Positions 6,088 to 6,193 of a DNA stretch of 6,193 nucleotides are shown piece after piece. Made by a program: the position numbers and the translations under genes. Position 1 is the first letter of the stretch; every line of letters begins with the position of its first letter. Location of the stretch: contig CAZONM010000358.1 of NCBI GenBank assembly GCA_964580865.1, positions 1 to 6,193 on the forward strand, read 5' to 3'. The notes below the pieces were generated by a model. It saw only the letters and a list, made by a program, of their open reading frames with translations. It did no database searches and was not told the origin of the DNA. The stretch comes from JACOUT01 sp964580865. GTDB lineage: Bacteria > Myxococcota > UBA727 > VGSZ01.

Positions 6088-6193
6088 GGCATCCTCGCAC
6101 GGTCCCAGGCCTCGCGCACCGGCTCCGGCAGCTCGTCGACGTCGAGGCCGGCGCCGAGCGCCTGGGCGCGTTGGCGCAGCGCGGCCGCCTCCT
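6081..6193 (-). CDS. C-terminal fragment of an unidentified gene
   Basis: On the minus strand, one frame entering from the right edge reads 36 codons and ends in TGA at 6083-6081, overlapping the kinase GTG start. The visible peptide is Ala/Leu/Arg/Glu-rich at first (AAALRQRAQALGAGLDV), then ELPEPVREAW, and ends ARMPW. Its acidic-basic balance looks like a real soluble protein, whereas the other frames are Arg-rich shadow. The overlap suggests translational coupling with the kinase. The sequence is too short to assign a family, and the start lies outside the window. Confidence 0.6.
   Translation of the reverse strand, partial: EAAALRQRAQALGAGLDVDELPEPVREAWDRARMPW
6093..6096 (-). promoter_or_regulatory. 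Ribosome binding site of the kinase gene
   Basis: GAGG on the minus strand lies 5 nt before GTG 6087 and 8 nt before GTG 6084, inside the 3' end of the upstream gene. Both spacings are workable, so it supports this start area without choosing between the two GTG codons. Confidence 0.5.

Overview
This 6.2 kb window is very GC-rich, and its coding content fits a chromosome of a member of the Myxococcota (order not resolvable from the sequence). The clues are a Hanks-type Ser/Thr kinase with a membrane anchor, a long form of signal peptidase II, cysteine-rich secreted proteins with Asp-Ala-Gly-Pro linkers, and a pair of bacterial microcompartment (BMC) vertex proteins. This assignment is inference. 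There are no RNA genes, insertion sequences, CRISPR arrays or long repeats, and no gene-free stretch above 300 bases.

Left part (1-2596): two divergent genes for exported cysteine-rich proteins are separated by 173 bp. The minus-strand gene (1-635) runs off the left edge. The plus-strand gene (809-2596) encodes a probable lipoprotein of 595 residues with 61 cysteines, built from about eleven copies of a four-cysteine module. A near-consensus sigma-54 (-24/-12) promoter lies directly in front of it, so close that the predicted mRNA would start almost at the ATG.

Right part (2598-6193): all genes lie on the minus strand and are tightly packed, suggesting one operon. In transcription order they are the 3' end of an unidentified gene; a Ser/Thr protein kinase that overlaps it by 7 bp (4 bp with the alternative start); lspA 77 bp later; a 90-aa EutN/CcmL-type BMC vertex protein (TGATG junction with lspA); a second 110-aa vertex protein (ATGA junction); and a class II aldolase/adducin-family protein (4-bp gap). 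The operon ends one nucleotide from the stop of the convergent lipoprotein gene.

Functionally, the two vertex proteins and the aldolase point to a satellite locus of a microcompartment that may process a sugar phosphate into an aldehyde. No hexameric or trimeric shell protein is in view, so these would have to be encoded elsewhere. LspA matures lipoproteins at the inner membrane, and one candidate substrate is encoded next door. Most notable are the lspA/BMC translational coupling, the aldolase in which a zinc-ligand histidine appears to be asparagine, the repetitive cysteine-rich lipoprotein, and its sigma-54-like promoter.
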